A stretch of 64,000 nucleotides of DNA, taken from Aureococcus anophagefferens (Eukaryota; Sar; Pelagophyceae; Pelagomonadales; Pelagomonadaceae). Of this stretch, positions 1 through 10,427 are shown in pieces. Numbering within the stretch: the stretch's first letter is position 1; each line of letters begins with the position of its first letter. The position numbers were made by a program, and so were the translations under genes. Location: NCBI RefSeq assembly GCF_000186865.1, contig NW_008705574.1:468166-532165 (forward strand), in the 5' to 3' direction. The notes under the pieces were generated by a model, which did no database searches, had not been told where the DNA came from, and saw only the letters and a program-made list of their open reading frames with translations.

Positions 1-458
1 TCGAGGATGCACGCGGAGCAGTCGCCGCCGTAGGACCAGCCGCAGTCGTCCGACACCGCGCCGCCGTAGATGGGCACGCCGTTGAGCGCGACGCCGATCT
101 CGTAGGTCACGCAGCCCGGCCAGTCCGTCGTGGAAGTCGCGAGGATGGGATAGAGCGGGATGTCGAAGTCGTGGTCCTGCTCCGTGGCCTGCGTGCCGTC
201 GCCCTCCTCGCCGACGGCGCCGCAGCCGTCCGTGCCGTCCTTGCCCGTGCACAGGTTGTAGTGGTTCGGGCAGCCGTTGGTCACGACGTTGCGCTTCGCG
301 TAGGTGCCGGACGTGTCGATGGTCGCCGACGCGCCGCACTCGTCGCAGTAGACGTTCGTGGAGTCGTCGGAGCTCGAGTCGCCCGGCGCGCCCGCGGCGG
401 AAGTGACGAGCAGGAGGAGCACGGCTGCCCGCTTTGGCATTCCAATGGCCGCCATCAT
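1..458 (-). CDS. Secreted Cys-rich protein, N-terminal part only
   Basis: Reading the minus strand from an ATG at 458 (alternatives at 455 and 440) gives about 152 codons without a stop, running off the window edge. It starts with a short basic stretch and a Leu/Val-rich hydrophobic core typical of a signal peptide. A Ser/Asp linker follows, then a domain with many regularly spaced Cys. The motif GVALNGVPIYGG near the visible end resembles the core of YHYH-type extracellular domains. That assignment is tentative because the rest of the domain is missing. It is divergent from the F-box gene that begins at 632. Function unknown; probably secreted or wall-associated. Confidence 0.55.
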   Translation of the reverse strand, partial: MMAAIGMPKRAAVLLLLVTSAAGAPGDSSSDDSTNVYCDECGASATIDTSGTYAKRNVVTNGCPNHYNLCTGKDGTDGCGAVGEEGDGTQATEQDHDFDIPLYPILATSTTDWPGCVTYEIGVALNGVPIYGGAVSDDCGWSYGGDCSACIL

Positions 459-631
459 TGGTCGCTGCGTTCCTCGATTCTATATCGGCCGATAAAAACT
501 GCTCGGTTGAGTGCAACATCGACCCGACCACACGACCCGCGAGCCAAGCTGGGCGCCTGGGCGCCGAGTCTCGAGACCGCGCGCGCGACGAGCAGCGCAC
601 GGCGCGCGCGACGCTGAGCGCGCAGCCGAGC

Positions 632-2006
632 ATGGCGTCGTCGACGTCGTCGGCGTTCAACGCCGAGTCGAAGCTCTTCCTCCTGCCCCAGGACATGCTG
701 TCGCATGTGTGCGCGCTGTCTTCTCGCAACGACTTGCTCGCATTTCGAGGCACGTCGAGCGCGTGCCGGGACGCGGTCCGTCGCGCCGTCGACGGGCATG
801 ACATTGCGAGCTGCAACAGCTTCTTCCCAAGAATGACACGACAACAAGGGCGAGTTCTGGGGATTCCAATTCCCGAAGCGAAAGTGATCAAGGAGATCGA
901 AGCGTTCACGAGCGTGTTTGGCGGAGGATGTCGCAAGCTGAACGCGCACTGCGCTTCTGCAGAGCTGTGCACCGCCTACCGCTCTATCATCGCTGCCAGC
1001 AAGGGTCGCCTAGACAACCTTAACCTCACTGGTACTTTTGTGACGGTGGACTTGCTTCTCGAATTTTGTCGAGGGTGTCCGCGGCTGACGAAGCTGAGCG
1101 CCAGATATTCTGTTCCACTGATCGAGGCGAACGTCATGGAAGCCGCGGTGAAGGTGGGCCTGATTTGTCCGCTGCTGGATCATGTGGCCCTTCCCGATTT
1201 GGAACGTAGTCCTGCCGAAACTTGGGCGATGAACTTTCCGAACCTCAAATGCCTTGAGTTTGGCGCCTTGAGATCGAAGGAGAGCCCAAACCAAGAGGAT
1301 TGTGAGCGGATCAAGGAGTCCGTGGCGCGCTGTACGCAAGCCACCGAAGCCAATTTTTATATGTGCCGCGTGACACGGCCGTTGATCGAGTGCCTGTTGC
1401 GGACCCCGCTGCCTTCACGTCTGACAACGCTCTTGTTTCATATGGAGGCGCGCATCGATCCCGCCCTGATTCTCTTGGCGGTGCAAGGTTGCGATGCACT
1501 GCGGGAGTTATCGTTACCTGAGCTGTTCGCCGGCGATCGCCTTTTCTACGAGTCGCTCGCGAGGGCGCGACCGGAGCTCGAGCGCTTAGACTTGGGACTT
1601 GGCGCGCGACCGGCGTCTCCCTGGCACGCGCGCGCGCTCACTTTTCGCGCTCGTAGGCAATAGGGCAGACGATGCCTGCGTGAAGCTCGTGTGCGAAGGC
1701 TTCCGTCTGAAGCAACTCTCGCTGATGGGGATGCGGTCGCTCACGCCATCCGTCGTCGATCTCATTGTGGCGAGCCCGTCCTCGCAGACGCTCGAGGAGG
1801 CCAACCTCTCCTATCTGGATTTCTCGCGATCAGGTCCCTGCTTGCGCATGGTCACTGGCTGTGCCTCGCTTCGGCATCTCAAATGGATTGTCCTGGAAGC
1901 GGTCATCCTGGAAGAAAGCGTCGCCGATGCTGAAAATATCGAAGCTACCATAGACATACTCAAAGAGCGCGGCGGGAGCTACCGGTTCAAGTTTGAACCT
2001 CTATAG
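632..2006 (+). CDS. F-box/leucine-rich-repeat-like protein with one GC-AG intron
   Basis: Two exons, 632-1601 and 1657-2006, join to 439 codons. The N-terminus (about residues 10-50, with LLPQDMLSHVCAL and a downstream AFRGTSSACR) looks like an F-box. The rest contains leucine-rich units of ribonuclease-inhibitor type (LDNLNLTG, LRELSLPEL, LERLDLG, LKQLSLMG). F-box/LRR proteins normally serve as substrate adaptors of SCF ubiquitin ligases; that role is inferred from the family. The 55-nt intron starts GC, ends GTAG, and its removal restores an LRR reading (LERLDLGLGNRADD). GC content is visibly lower than in the neighbours. The ATG at 632 was chosen because the upstream in-frame extension is low-complexity and overlaps the divergent promoter region. 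Confidence 0.6.
1602..1656 (+). other. 55-nt GC-AG intron in the F-box/LRR gene
   Basis: Removing this segment fuses frame 2 to frame 0 and keeps the LRR pattern. It begins GCGCGCGA, carries CCGGCGTCTCC from the ninth base, and ends CGTAG. The same block sits at the same offset in the 55-nt intron at 44385-44439. The first eight bases do not match the start of the next exon, so no target duplication is visible. Confidence 0.6.
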
Positions 2007-2034
2007 CACGAAGCCCCCATAACAACACTAAAGC

Positions 2035-4764
2035 CTAGCTCTTACCATCCCGCAGCCCCCGGAGCCGCGCCGCGAGGACCGTGCGCGCGTCGCCCTCGGC
2101 GCGCTTGACGCGCGTGTCGAGGCCGCGGTCGTCGCAGAGCTGGCGGAGCTCGCTGACCTTGAGCGCCGAGAACTCGTCGCGGTCGTCGCGGGGCTCGGCC
2201 GTCGCCGGCGGTGGCCGCGCCTTCGCGGCCTTGGCGGCCTTGACGATGACGGCCAATTCGCGCTTGAGGTACTCGGTCCGCGCGGCGTCGTCGTCGAGCT
2301 TCGCCCAGTCGAAGTAGGGCACGTGGAGCACGCGCCAGCCCAACGCCCGCAACAGCCGCATCTTGAAGCGCGTGCGGCCCGTGGGCACGCGCTTCGCGTT
2401 GCGGAAGTAGTGGCGTGGGCCGTCGAATTCGACGGCGACGCGCCACTTCAAAGGCAAGCAGAGCCACGTCCACGGACAACCCGTCGGGCAGTACCAATTC
2501 GTGCTCCACGTCCAGCCCCATGCCCTCCAAGCGCTCGGCGACCTCGACCTGGGCCCGGACGGCGACGCGTCGACGTCGGCCAGCGACGCGCGCAACAGCC
2601 CGACGAACGCCGGCGGCGCGCGCGCGATCTCCGCCACGAGCCCGCCCATGGTCGTGCCGCGCCGCGCGCCGTACTTGGCGTGGAGCACGACCTGCTGGAG
2701 CTGGCGCAGCTCCTCCAAATTGAAGCGCGAGCCGTCGAGCGCGCCGGGGTCCGGCGATTCCCGCGCCTCCTTGACGATGGCCCGCCACAGCAGCAGCAGC
2801 AGATCGCCGTCCACGTGGTCCGCGCAGGCGTAGGCCCAGGCCAAATTCGCCAGCTCCTGGGGCGTGAAGCCCGCGGCCTTCAAGTCGCCGCCGTGCTTCG
2901 CGCCCAGCTTGAGGATCGCCGCCGCGAAGGCGTCGTACAACCCGGGCGCCGGCACCGCGGCCTTGGCGAAGGCCCAGACCGTGTTCGCCACCTCCTGGGG
3001 GTTGAACTCGAAGGCCCGCCGCGCGCCGCCGCTCGGCCGCGCGATCTCGTCGGCGACGGCCTCGAAGACCTCGGGGCAGTACAGTTCCGCCGTCGCGTAC
3101 GCCCAGACCAGATTCGCCAACCCCTGGGGCCGGAACTCCGCGACGCGCAGCGACACCTGCAGGCCCAACGCCTCGAACAAGGCCTCGTTGCCGTCGGACG
3201 CGCCCGCCGAGGCGTAGGCCCATGCTAAATTCGACAGGCCCTGGTTGTTGAAGTCGCGGAGCCGGTGGTCCGCCGAGTCCGCCAAGGCGTCGAAGAGGAC
3301 CCGGTGCTTCGTCGGCCGGTCGCCGGGCAGCGCCTTGTGGGCCGTCGCGTAGGCCCAGGCCGTGTTCGCGAGTTCTTGCGGCTTGAACTCGTCCGCGCGG
3401 CGCGCGACCTCGCGCGCGACGGCGTCGAAGAGGTCCGGCCGCGCGTGGCCCGCCGTCGCGTAGGCCCAGACCGTGTTCGCGAGGTTCTGGGCGATGAAGC
3501 GGTCCACGCGCGGCATGGCCGACGCGGCGATGGCGTCGAACAGTGCGGGGTGGTCCCGCCCCGCCGTCGCGTAGGCCCAGGCCGTGTTGCCGAGCTCCTG
3601 CGCGTTGAACTCGTCGACCCTTCGCACGGCCGACCGGCCGACGGCCGCGAAGAGCGCGTCGACGGCGTCGGGCGAGCCGCAGCCGCTCTTCGCGAAGGCC
3701 CAGCAGATGTTGGCCAGGTTCTGGGGCTGGGTCGCCGGCGCGTCCATGATCCGCGCGGCTTCCGCCGCGGCGCCGTCCCAGAACCGCGGCGTCGCCTCGA
3801 ACCCGGCCGTCGCCATGGCCCAGCAGACGTTGGCGAGCTCCTGGGGCTTGAAGCCGTCGAGAGGTTCTCCATCGGGCCCGTAAGCCCCCCCGCCGAAGCG
3901 CAGGCACGCCTCGTCGCAGAGCTCGGCGAACATCGCGCGCGCCAAGCGGCACGCGGCGTCCTCGCCGTTCTTCGGCGCGCTCCCGACGGCGGGCCCGAGC
4001 CGCTTCGCGAAGGCCCAGGCCGTGTTCGCCAGCTCCTGGGCGCTGAAGCGGCTCAGCCGCGGCGTCGCCGACGCCGCCAACGCCGCGAAGAGCTCGGGCT
4101 CGTCGAGATTCGCCGTCGCGAACGCCCAGGCGACGTTCGCCAGTTCCTGGGCTTTAAACTCGTCCGCGCGGTGCCGCGCGCCGTTGGCGATGGCGCGCAG
4201 GCACGCCGTCGACGTGTCGCGGATCGCCAGCTCCTGGCCGTCGCGCCGCCGCCGCGCCTCGAGCACCGCCGCGTTCTCGCCGCGCGCCGGCCGCCTCAAC
4301 TTGGCCGCGCCCCACGCCGCGTTCGCCATGGCCCGCGCGTCCCAGGCGGCGCCGTTGGCCTCGAGGCGCAATCGCGTCGTCGACAGGAGGCTCGCGACGC
4401 GCGGCGCGTCGGCGACGTAGCCCGCGCGCGGCTGCTTCTTCGCGAGCCAGTTTAAGGCCGTCGCGTAGTTGACCTCGGAAAAGTCGCCGCCGCGCATCTC
4501 GAAGAGGTCGAGGATCTGGCCGTGCGTGCCGTCCTGCCGCGCGATCTGCCGGTTGAGCATGATGGCCACCTTGCTCGGCGACCCGACGCGCCCGCCGCCG
4601 CGGCCGCCGCCGCGCCCGCGGCCGCCGCGGCCGCCGCGGCCGCCGCGGCCGCCGCGCCCGCGGCCCTCGGCGCGCAGCGCGAGGTTTTGGCGCAGCGGTC
4701 CCGCGCATCGAAACCCATCGGCGACCCAAAAGACTAGCAGGCAGGCGACGATGGAACGCGCCAT
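2035..4764 (-). CDS. Plastid-targeted RAP-domain protein with about 11 OPR/FASTK-like repeats
   Basis: About 909 codons from ATG 4764; an in-frame ATG at 4818 adds 18 residues. The chosen start gives a signal peptide (MARSIVACLLVFWVADG) followed directly by Phe, the bipartite plastid-targeting pattern of stramenopiles. A Gly/Arg tract (GRGGRGG) follows. Then come about eleven roughly 38-residue helical repeats of the form FkpQELANtaWAyAtA. At the C-terminus is a RAP domain (VAVEFDGPRHY, then GWRVLHVPYFDW). Such proteins bind and stabilise or process organelle RNAs; a plastid RNA role is inferred. About residues 750-790 switch to another frame and back between about 2450 and 2570. The alternate frame reads the expected pre-RAP sequence (MGLDVEHELVLPDGL), so two compensating base errors are likely. 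Confidence 0.75.
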   Translation of the reverse strand: MARSIVACLLVFWVADGFRCAGPLRQNLALRAEGRGRGGRGGRGGRGGRGRGGGRGGGRVGSPSKVAIMLNRQIARQDGTHGQILDLFEMRGGDFSEVNYATALNWLAKKQPRAGYVADAPRVASLLSTTRLRLEANGAAWDARAMANAAWGAAKLRRPARGENAAVLEARRRRDGQELAIRDTSTACLRAIANGARHRADEFKAQELANVAWAFATANLDEPELFAALAASATPRLSRFSAQELANTAWAFAKRLGPAVGSAPKNGEDAACRLARAMFAELCDEACLRFGGGAYGPDGEPLDGFKPQELANVCWAMATAGFEATPRFWDGAAAEAARIMDAPATQPQNLANICWAFAKSGCGSPDAVDALFAAVGRSAVRRVDEFNAQELGNTAWAYATAGRDHPALFDAIAASAMPRVDRFIAQNLANTVWAYATAGHARPDLFDAVAREVARRADEFKPQELANTAWAYATAHKALPGDRPTKHRVLFDALADSADHRLRDFNNQGLSNLAWAYASAGASDGNEALFEALGLQVSLRVAEFRPQGLANLVWAYATAELYCPEVFEAVADEIARPSGGARRAFEFNPQEVANTVWAFAKAAVPAPGLYDAFAAAILKLGAKHGGDLKAAGFTPQELANLAWAYACADHVDGDLLLLLWRAIVKEARESPDPGALDGSRFNLEELRQLQQVVLHAKYGARRGTTMGGLVAEIARAPPAFVGLLRASLADVDASPSGPRSRSPSAWRAWGWTWSTNWYCPTGCPWTWLCLPLKWRVAVEFDGPRHYFRNAKRVPTGRTRFKMRLLRALGWRVLHVPYFDWAKLDDDAARTEYLKRELAVIVKAAKAAKARPPPATAEPRDDRDEFSALKVSELRQLCDDRGLDTRVKRAEGDARTVLAARLRGLRDGKS
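4575..4670 (-). repeat. GGCCGC-type microsatellite encoding an RGG tract
   Basis: A run of ccgccgcgg-type units encodes Gly/Arg repeats just after the plastid-targeting signal of the RAP-repeat protein. RGG tracts commonly bind RNA. Confidence 0.7.
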
Positions 4765-4938
4765 GCGCGCGAACGTCGCTACCATAGCCACTGCAAGTGG
4801 CTGCAACCGAGGCACCATTCGATGATGCAGTTCGGCATGGGCAGCTTTTTCATCGTACTCATCGGCCGTCCGCTCGGTATGCTGCGCTGAGCGCGGCTAA
4901 CAAAAACGCTGCGAAAAACACCGCTACGACAAAAAACG

Positions 4939-6477
4939 ATGGCCGACCTCGACCGCGACGCCGCCCTGCTGCGCAGGCGCGACGCAGCTCTCACCAAAAA
5001 CGAGCGCATCAACGCGCAGGGCGTCGCCGTCGACGCGCGGTCGCGGACGCCGCTGGGCCTCGTCGTCGCGCGCGTCGTCGGCTTCGAGGGCGGCGGCGGC
5101 GGGACGCGGCGCGCGCGGCTCCGCGTCGCGCGCGGCGCGGCGGTCTACGGCGGCGGCGCGCGGACGACGCGCGCGGTCCGCGCCGACGGCGCCGCGACGG
5201 GCCTCGGCCGCGCCGTCGCGCTCCTGCGGCGCAGCAAGTCGCGCGACGCGCCGGGCCGCTTTTCCTGGAACCAGGAGTTCCACTTCGCGGCCGTCCCGAC
5301 TCGCGACGCGGACCTCGCGCTCGAGGTCCTCGACGAGAAGGACGGCGTCGTGGGGTCCGCGCGCGTGCCGCTCGCGGACCTCGCGCAGACCGCGGAGCAG
5401 CGCACGTTGATACTTCGAGGCACGGACGCGGTCTTCCTCGAGGTCCGCTTCGAGTACTCCAAGTCCGTCGCCGTCCTTCGCCAGCTCGCGCGCCTCGGCG
5501 TCGGCCTCCGGAAGTCGGAGCGCGAGGCCCTCGCCAACGACGCCGCGTTCCTCGCCAAGCCGGAGGCCGGCGCGCCCGAGCCGGCGAAGCCCAAGGTCGA
5601 GAAGGTCGAGCGGCGGCCGCGGACGCCCGAGGAGCTCTCGAAGGTCGCGCTGCGGAACTTGTTGCGCGCGCCGGCGACCGTCAAGTCGCACGCCGACGCG
5701 CTGCTGTACAAGCGGCGCACCCTCGAGGCGCTCGTCGCGGAGAACGCCGCGTTCGTCAAGGAGGCGCGCGCGCAGGAGGTCCTCGACCGCGTCGCCGGCG
5801 TCGCGCTCCCGCGCGACAAGGACGACGCCGGCGCGTTCTCGACCTGGCTCTTCGGGGCGTCGGAAACCTGGCGCCCGCTCGCGCGCCTCGACATCGACGC
5901 GGTGCGCGTGCCGAACCTCGGCGAGGACCGGTCCTACCGCGTCGCCGCCGTGTTGACGCGCAAGGACGACCGGGCGTCGACGAAGCGCCTCAAGGCCTAT
6001 CTCGAAACGCACGGCGCCTCGGACGTGCTCGCCGTGTCGCGGACGCTGTCGGCGGCGGACCTCGCGGCGTCCGCGGCCGTGGCCCTCGCCCTGGCGCCCG
6101 TCGCGACGACGCGCGGCTCCGTCGTGCTCGACCTGCTGTCCAGCGACGACGGCGCCAACTGGCGCCGCGACGCGCGGGCGGAGCTCGAGCTCGGCGCGCT
6201 CGCGAGCCAGCGGCGCGAGCGCCTCGCCCGGACCCTCGCGGCCGTCGCGTCCTCGGACCACGGCGCCGTGGCGTCGTACTGGGGCGGCGCCGGCGGCGGC
6301 GCGGCGGCCTCGTCCATGGAAATCGTCGCGCAGCTCCGGCGGTCGAAGCTCGAGCCCCTGCTGAAGCGCGGCCGCGAGCTCGCCGCTCTGCGGACGCGCG
6401 TCGAGAAGGACCTCGGCCGCGTGGCCCTCGGGGACCCGCCCCTCGAGAAGCTCGACGACCTCGCCCTGCCCGACTAA
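4939..6477 (+). CDS. C2-domain-like protein of unknown function
   Basis: Single exon, 512 residues. About residues 40-180 look like a C2 beta-sandwich: a strand-rich N-terminus, then FSWNQEFHFAAV, LALEVLDEKDGVVGSARVPL and VFLEVRFEYS, which match late C2 strands. The remainder is charged and probably helical (KVEKVERRPRTPEELSK, LLKRGRELAALRTRVEKDL). C2 domains usually bind membranes or act as protein adaptors. The acidic Ca2+-binding loops are not clearly complete, so Ca2+ binding should not be assumed. No signal peptide. Tail-to-tail with the membrane protein ending at 6517. Confidence 0.55.
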   Translation: MADLDRDAALLRRRDAALTKNERINAQGVAVDARSRTPLGLVVARVVGFEGGGGGTRRARLRVARGAAVYGGGARTTRAVRADGAATGLGRAVALLRRSKSRDAPGRFSWNQEFHFAAVPTRDADLALEVLDEKDGVVGSARVPLADLAQTAEQRTLILRGTDAVFLEVRFEYSKSVAVLRQLARLGVGLRKSEREALANDAAFLAKPEAGAPEPAKPKVEKVERRPRTPEELSKVALRNLLRAPATVKSHADALLYKRRTLEALVAENAAFVKEARAQEVLDRVAGVALPRDKDDAGAFSTWLFGASETWRPLARLDIDAVRVPNLGEDRSYRVAAVLTRKDDRASTKRLKAYLETHGASDVLAVSRTLSAADLAASAAVALALAPVATTRGSVVLDLLSSDDGANWRRDARAELELGALASQRRERLARTLAAVASSDHGAVASYWGGAGGGAAASSMEIVAQLRRSKLEPLLKRGRELAALRTRVEKDLGRVALGDPPLEKLDDLALPD

Positions 6478-6516
6478 GTTCTCTAGGCCGTGTCCACTCG
6501 CCCTGCCGACTGAAAA

Positions 6517-8490
6517 CTAGGCGGTCTCTACGCTCGCGATGCTGCCCCTCTCGTGGTCGTTGATGGCGACCGTGGCCTTGAGCGCGTTCGCGATCGTGTA
6601 GTAGAGCACCGCGGCGAAGAAGGGGTAGTGCTTCTGGAGGTAGTAGGCGCGGGACGCGTGCGAGTCGAGGTGCGTCGAGAGGTTGTTGAGCGACGACTGG
6701 ATGCTCGCGAGGGACCGCCGGTCGACCTGGCTCCGCCGCTGCGTGCCGGCGCGCTTCATCGGCGGCCGCCGGCCGGCCGCGGGCATGGCGACGCCGGCGC
6801 CCGCGGGCGGGGCGGCGCCCGTCGCGACGGAGCCCTCGACGTCGCCGGAGAGCGCGCGCATGCGCCGGTCCCAGATCGACGCGCAGGCGAGGTGCGCGAG
6901 CTTGAGCACGAGGAAGACGAGCGCGAGCCCCGTGAGGATGTTGCGATGCTTGCGGGGGGACGCGTCGGGCGCGACGACGGGCCGCCCGACGTCGATGGCG
7001 TCGAACGCGACGGCCGAGAAGACCTAGGGGTCATCGCCGTGGGAAGTCCCCCGAAAGCGCGCTCCGGGACGCCGCACGGACCGCGAGCGTCGCGACGACC
7101 TCGGAGAGGCAGTTGTTGATCGCGAGCATGCGCCACGTGCTCCGGAGCTCGCGCTCGAACTCCTTGCCCTTCTTGCAGGACCGGCACAGGTAGTGCTGCT
7201 CGAACTGGCCCTTGACGTCGCCGTCGCGGAACGTGATGTTCACGAACTGCCACGCGAGCAACCCGAAGAAGTAGGGCCGCGGGTACTCGACGGAGATGAA
7301 GATGATGTTGAAGAACCTACGGAGCAACGCCGGTGACGATCTTCCATCGTCGCGGACGCTGCGAAGCGCATGTCGAAGGCGAACATGTTGGGAAACGTGA
7401 GCACGTCGTTCACGTCCTCGTCGTCGTGGCCGCCGAGGGCCACGTCCGCCAACCGCTTGACGACCTGCAATAAGATCGTCGACGAGCCCCAGTAGACGCT
7501 CAGGAAGACCCAGAAGTTCGTGTCCGACGTCGTGAGGTTGTACAGCAGGAGGTCGCCCATGAACAGCGGCATGATCTGGTTGATCCACAGGCACAGCGCG
7601 AGCTGCGCCGCGGAGACGCCGTAGCCGGGCGTCGCGCTGCCCGCGCCCGCGCAGGCCGCGACGACGACGCCGCAGCCCAGCACGACCGCCGCGGCGCCGA
7701 CGCAGCCGCCGATCCAGCCCGGCGCGCCGCACCGCGGCTCCTCGAACGTGCCGAGCTGCACCTGGAGGTGGCAGAGGTGGAGCGCGATGAGGCACACGAG
7801 CACGACCGCGGCCCCAGCGTCGGCCTTCGTCGCGACGTTGCCGAGGCGCCGCCGCCGCTCGCGGCCCGCGGTAATCGGGAAGAAGCCGAAGAGCAGGCCG
7901 TAGTAGCAGAACGCGTACGCGTTCACCGCCGCGGGCGTCCGCTCGTACTCCGCGACGAGCTTGAGCGCCGTGATCGCCGCGACCGTCCCCGCGGCGCCGG
8001 CGACGACGCCGGGGCTCGCGATGCGCTCCTTGGGGAAGAAGAACTGCCAGAGCCACAGATTCATGACGACGTCCGCGGGCGCGGACACGAGGACCGCGAG
8101 CTCCTGGGCGTCGGCGCGGTAGGCGGCGAGCACGACGACGCAGACCGCGCAGGACGTGATGTGCTTCGCGAAGCGCGTGCAGAAGTCGCGGACCGCGGAC
8201 CGGAGCTGGATCGCGTTCCGTTCCGCGTACCGTCGCGCGGCCCAGGCGCAGCGGCGGCCGAGCGACGCGAGCCGGCCGCAGGCGCCGCCGCGCGCGGCCT
8301 CGGGGTCCGCGAAGAGGCTCGTCGGCCGCTCGCTGAAGGACGTGGGTCGCGCCGACGCGGCCGTGCCCCGCCGCGGCGCCGCGCCGAAGCGCACGCTCGA
8401 CGCCGGCGGCTCGACGTCCTCGGCGACCTCGGCGTCCTCGACGTCCTCGGCGTCGCGGCGTAAAGGCGACACCGTCGGCAGCTCCGTCAT
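6517..8490 (-). CDS. Multi-span membrane protein, family not recognised (3 exons)
   Basis: Exons 7358-8490, 7100-7316 and 6517-7023 join to 618 codons. The N-terminal 120 residues are soluble and acidic/basic. Several hydrophobic segments follow, including SCAVCVVVLAAYRAD, GVVAGAAGTVAAITAL, AGAAVVLVCLIAL, GAAAVVLGCGVVVAACA, YFFGLLAWQFVNI and LTGLALVFLVLKLAHLA, suggesting about eight to ten spans. A cytoplasmic C-terminal tail is rich in Ala/Pro/Gly. A CxxC pair (CRSCKKGKEF) lies in exon 2. Intron boundaries are those that restore frame: a 41-nt intron at 7317-7357 and a 76-nt intron at 7024-7099, both GT-AG. I do not recognise the family; transporter or channel are both possible. Confidence 0.55.
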
Positions 8491-8631
8491 GCTTGGGTCG
8501 GTCTGCACGTGCAGACCTATGAGAGGCAGCCCGTTGGCTCCATCGTGGAGCCGAAGACGTTGCCGAAGACATCAACGACCTCAAGCCACATTTTTTACGA
8601 GGTGATCTGGTACTGGTAGGGGCGAAGTTCA

Positions 8632-10284
8632 TTACGCGTGCACGTGGCCGTGGTGACCGACGTGGCGCGCGTGCGTGCGGTGCCCGCCCTGGACGTGCGC
8701 GGCGATGCGCTCGGCGAAGGGCAGCGCGAGGCGGGCGTCGACCTGGGCCCAGCGCCAGGGCGGGGTCCCGACCTTGCCCGGCGGGTAGGGCTCGGCGCCC
8801 CGGAGCCACGCGCGCGCCGCCGGCGCGAGGCTGTGGGTCTCGATCTTGTTGAGGGTGTCGGCCACGGCGCCGCAGAGGGGCGTCGCGAGGTCGCCCTCGA
8901 CGACGGCCGCCGGGTCGTCCACGGGCGCGCCCGAGTCGTCGTAGAGGCCCAGCACGGCCAGGTGCTCCGCGAAGAGGGCGTCCATGTGCCCCCGCGCGGC
9001 CGAGACGTGCTTGCCGTTGTCCTCGACGACGTGCTCGCTGCCGTGGACCCAGGCCTGGTTCGCCGACGACGCCGCGTGGGGCACGTGGACCGTGAACGCG
9101 TCCGGCGCGACGCGGAACGAGTAGTTCGCGCCGCGCAGCGACGCGATCCACTCGATCTTGTTCTTGCCGTAGCCCTCGTAGCGCTCGTCGAAGCGCGGCA
9201 CGTGGCTCGTCTCGCCCGGCACGCGGCTCGTCTCGAGGCAGCGCGGCACGGCCACGAAGGGCTCGAAGTGGTTGCTGAGGAAGCAGGGCAGCGCCATCGC
9301 CGGCTTGGCGGGCCCGTCGCTCGCGGCGTCGCCCGACGCGAGCCACGCGTCGAAGCGCGTCGAGCCGTGGTGGTGGAAGGGCTCGCAGTGGCCGTGGAGC
9401 CGCGACGCCGGCCCGCGGCGCTTCCGGTGCGGGGCCGCCGGCGCGGGCACGACGTCGCCGCGCGCGATCTTCTTCCGGTCCGCGTCCGTGACCAAGGCGG
9501 GCTGCTTCGCGGTCTTCGTGCAGCCGCGGCCGGGGCGGCACTTGCCGACGACGAACTTCTCGACGTGCTTGAGCGCGCGGCGCGCGTCGGCCTCGCCCGC
9601 CGCGAGCGCGCGGCGGGGGCCCCCGTCGACGGCGTCGCCCTCCCAGAGGTGGAGCGTCGGCGGCGTCCACCGCGGCGGCGGCGGCAGCCCGACCGCCGTG
9701 CCGTTGGCGAGGCAGCGCACGAGGCCCCGCTTCGTCAGCGGGATGCGCCGCGCGAGCTCGGCGTGCTCCTCGTCCGCGTGGCCGGGCAGGAACTCGTGGG
9801 GCTGGAACGCGAACGCGGGGACGACCAAAGCCGTCCGCGGCCCGAAGGACGACCGGGCGATGGCCTGCTCGAGGAAGAACCGCGCGTAGGCCCCGGGCCA
9901 GAAGTCGGCGTCCAGCAGGAAGATCCAGGGCGTCGTCGCCTTGGACCAGGCCAGGTTCCGCAGCCGGTTCACGGGGTACTTGTCCTCGGGCTTGCTCACG
10001 ACGACGGACACGCGGACCTCCGGGCAGGCGGCCATGATGCGCTTCGCGTCCCGCTTGACGGCGCTCGGGTCCTCGTGCTTCACCATCATGCCCAGGCTCA
10101 GGGGCCCCTTCCAGCGCTCGCAAATGTGGCCCACGTTCCAGAGGCGGTCCAGCGTCGACTGCGTCACGATGGTCACGTTGCCGTTGGCCGTCGTCGACGG
10201 CGCGTCGGGCTCGCAGCCCGGCGGCACGCCGCCGAGCGCCGCGCTCAGCGCGGCCGCGAGGACCGCGGCAGTCCGAAGCGTCAT
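8632..10284 (-). CDS. GT49 (LARGE/B4GAT1-like) glycosyltransferase
   Basis: Single exon, 550 residues. A signal peptide or signal anchor (AVLAAALSAALGGV) is followed by the GT49 core: VNRLRNLAWSKATTPWIFLLD with the metal-binding DAD, then PAFAFQPHEFLPG. A C-terminal block FDERYEGYGKNKIEW and an HVPH motif correspond to the acceptor-side residues of B4GAT1/LARGE enzymes. The family transfers glucuronic acid or xylose to glycans in the Golgi. The exact sugar cannot be read from sequence. A His-rich tail (HARHVGHHGHVHA) is unusual. Divergent from the kinase-like gene at 10428, sharing about 140 bp of promoter. Confidence 0.7.
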   Translation of the reverse strand: MTLRTAAVLAAALSAALGGVPPGCEPDAPSTTANGNVTIVTQSTLDRLWNVGHICERWKGPLSLGMMVKHEDPSAVKRDAKRIMAACPEVRVSVVVSKPEDKYPVNRLRNLAWSKATTPWIFLLDADFWPGAYARFFLEQAIARSSFGPRTALVVPAFAFQPHEFLPGHADEEHAELARRIPLTKRGLVRCLANGTAVGLPPPPRWTPPTLHLWEGDAVDGGPRRALAAGEADARRALKHVEKFVVGKCRPGRGCTKTAKQPALVTDADRKKIARGDVVPAPAAPHRKRRGPASRLHGHCEPFHHHGSTRFDAWLASGDAASDGPAKPAMALPCFLSNHFEPFVAVPRCLETSRVPGETSHVPRFDERYEGYGKNKIEWIASLRGANYSFRVAPDAFTVHVPHAASSANQAWVHGSEHVVEDNGKHVSAARGHMDALFAEHLAVLGLYDDSGAPVDDPAAVVEGDLATPLCGAVADTLNKIETHSLAPAARAWLRGAEPYPPGKVGTPPWRWAQVDARLALPFAERIAAHVQGGHRTHARHVGHHGHVHA

Positions 10285-10427
10285 CTCGGATGGGCTGCGG
10301 CGTCGTCGTCCATCCTCAATTAATTCGCCACAAGCATGCGAGGTCTCATTGAACTACCTCTTGAAAGGGTCAATAATATTATTGAACATGCTCATGCATT
10401 CCTCATCGATGGGCTGGGCCTGAGGCA

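Noticed and set aside
2323..3228. Long plus-strand frames inside the RAP-repeat gene
   Set aside because: Antisense shadows that mirror the repeat period; no independent signature.
7031..10123. 1030-codon open frame on the minus strand spanning two genes
   Set aside because: Arg/Gly/Ala-rich shadow of the glycosyltransferase and membrane-protein genes; high GC keeps all six frames open. Only the last about 70 codons (7100-7316) are real, as exon 2 of the membrane protein.
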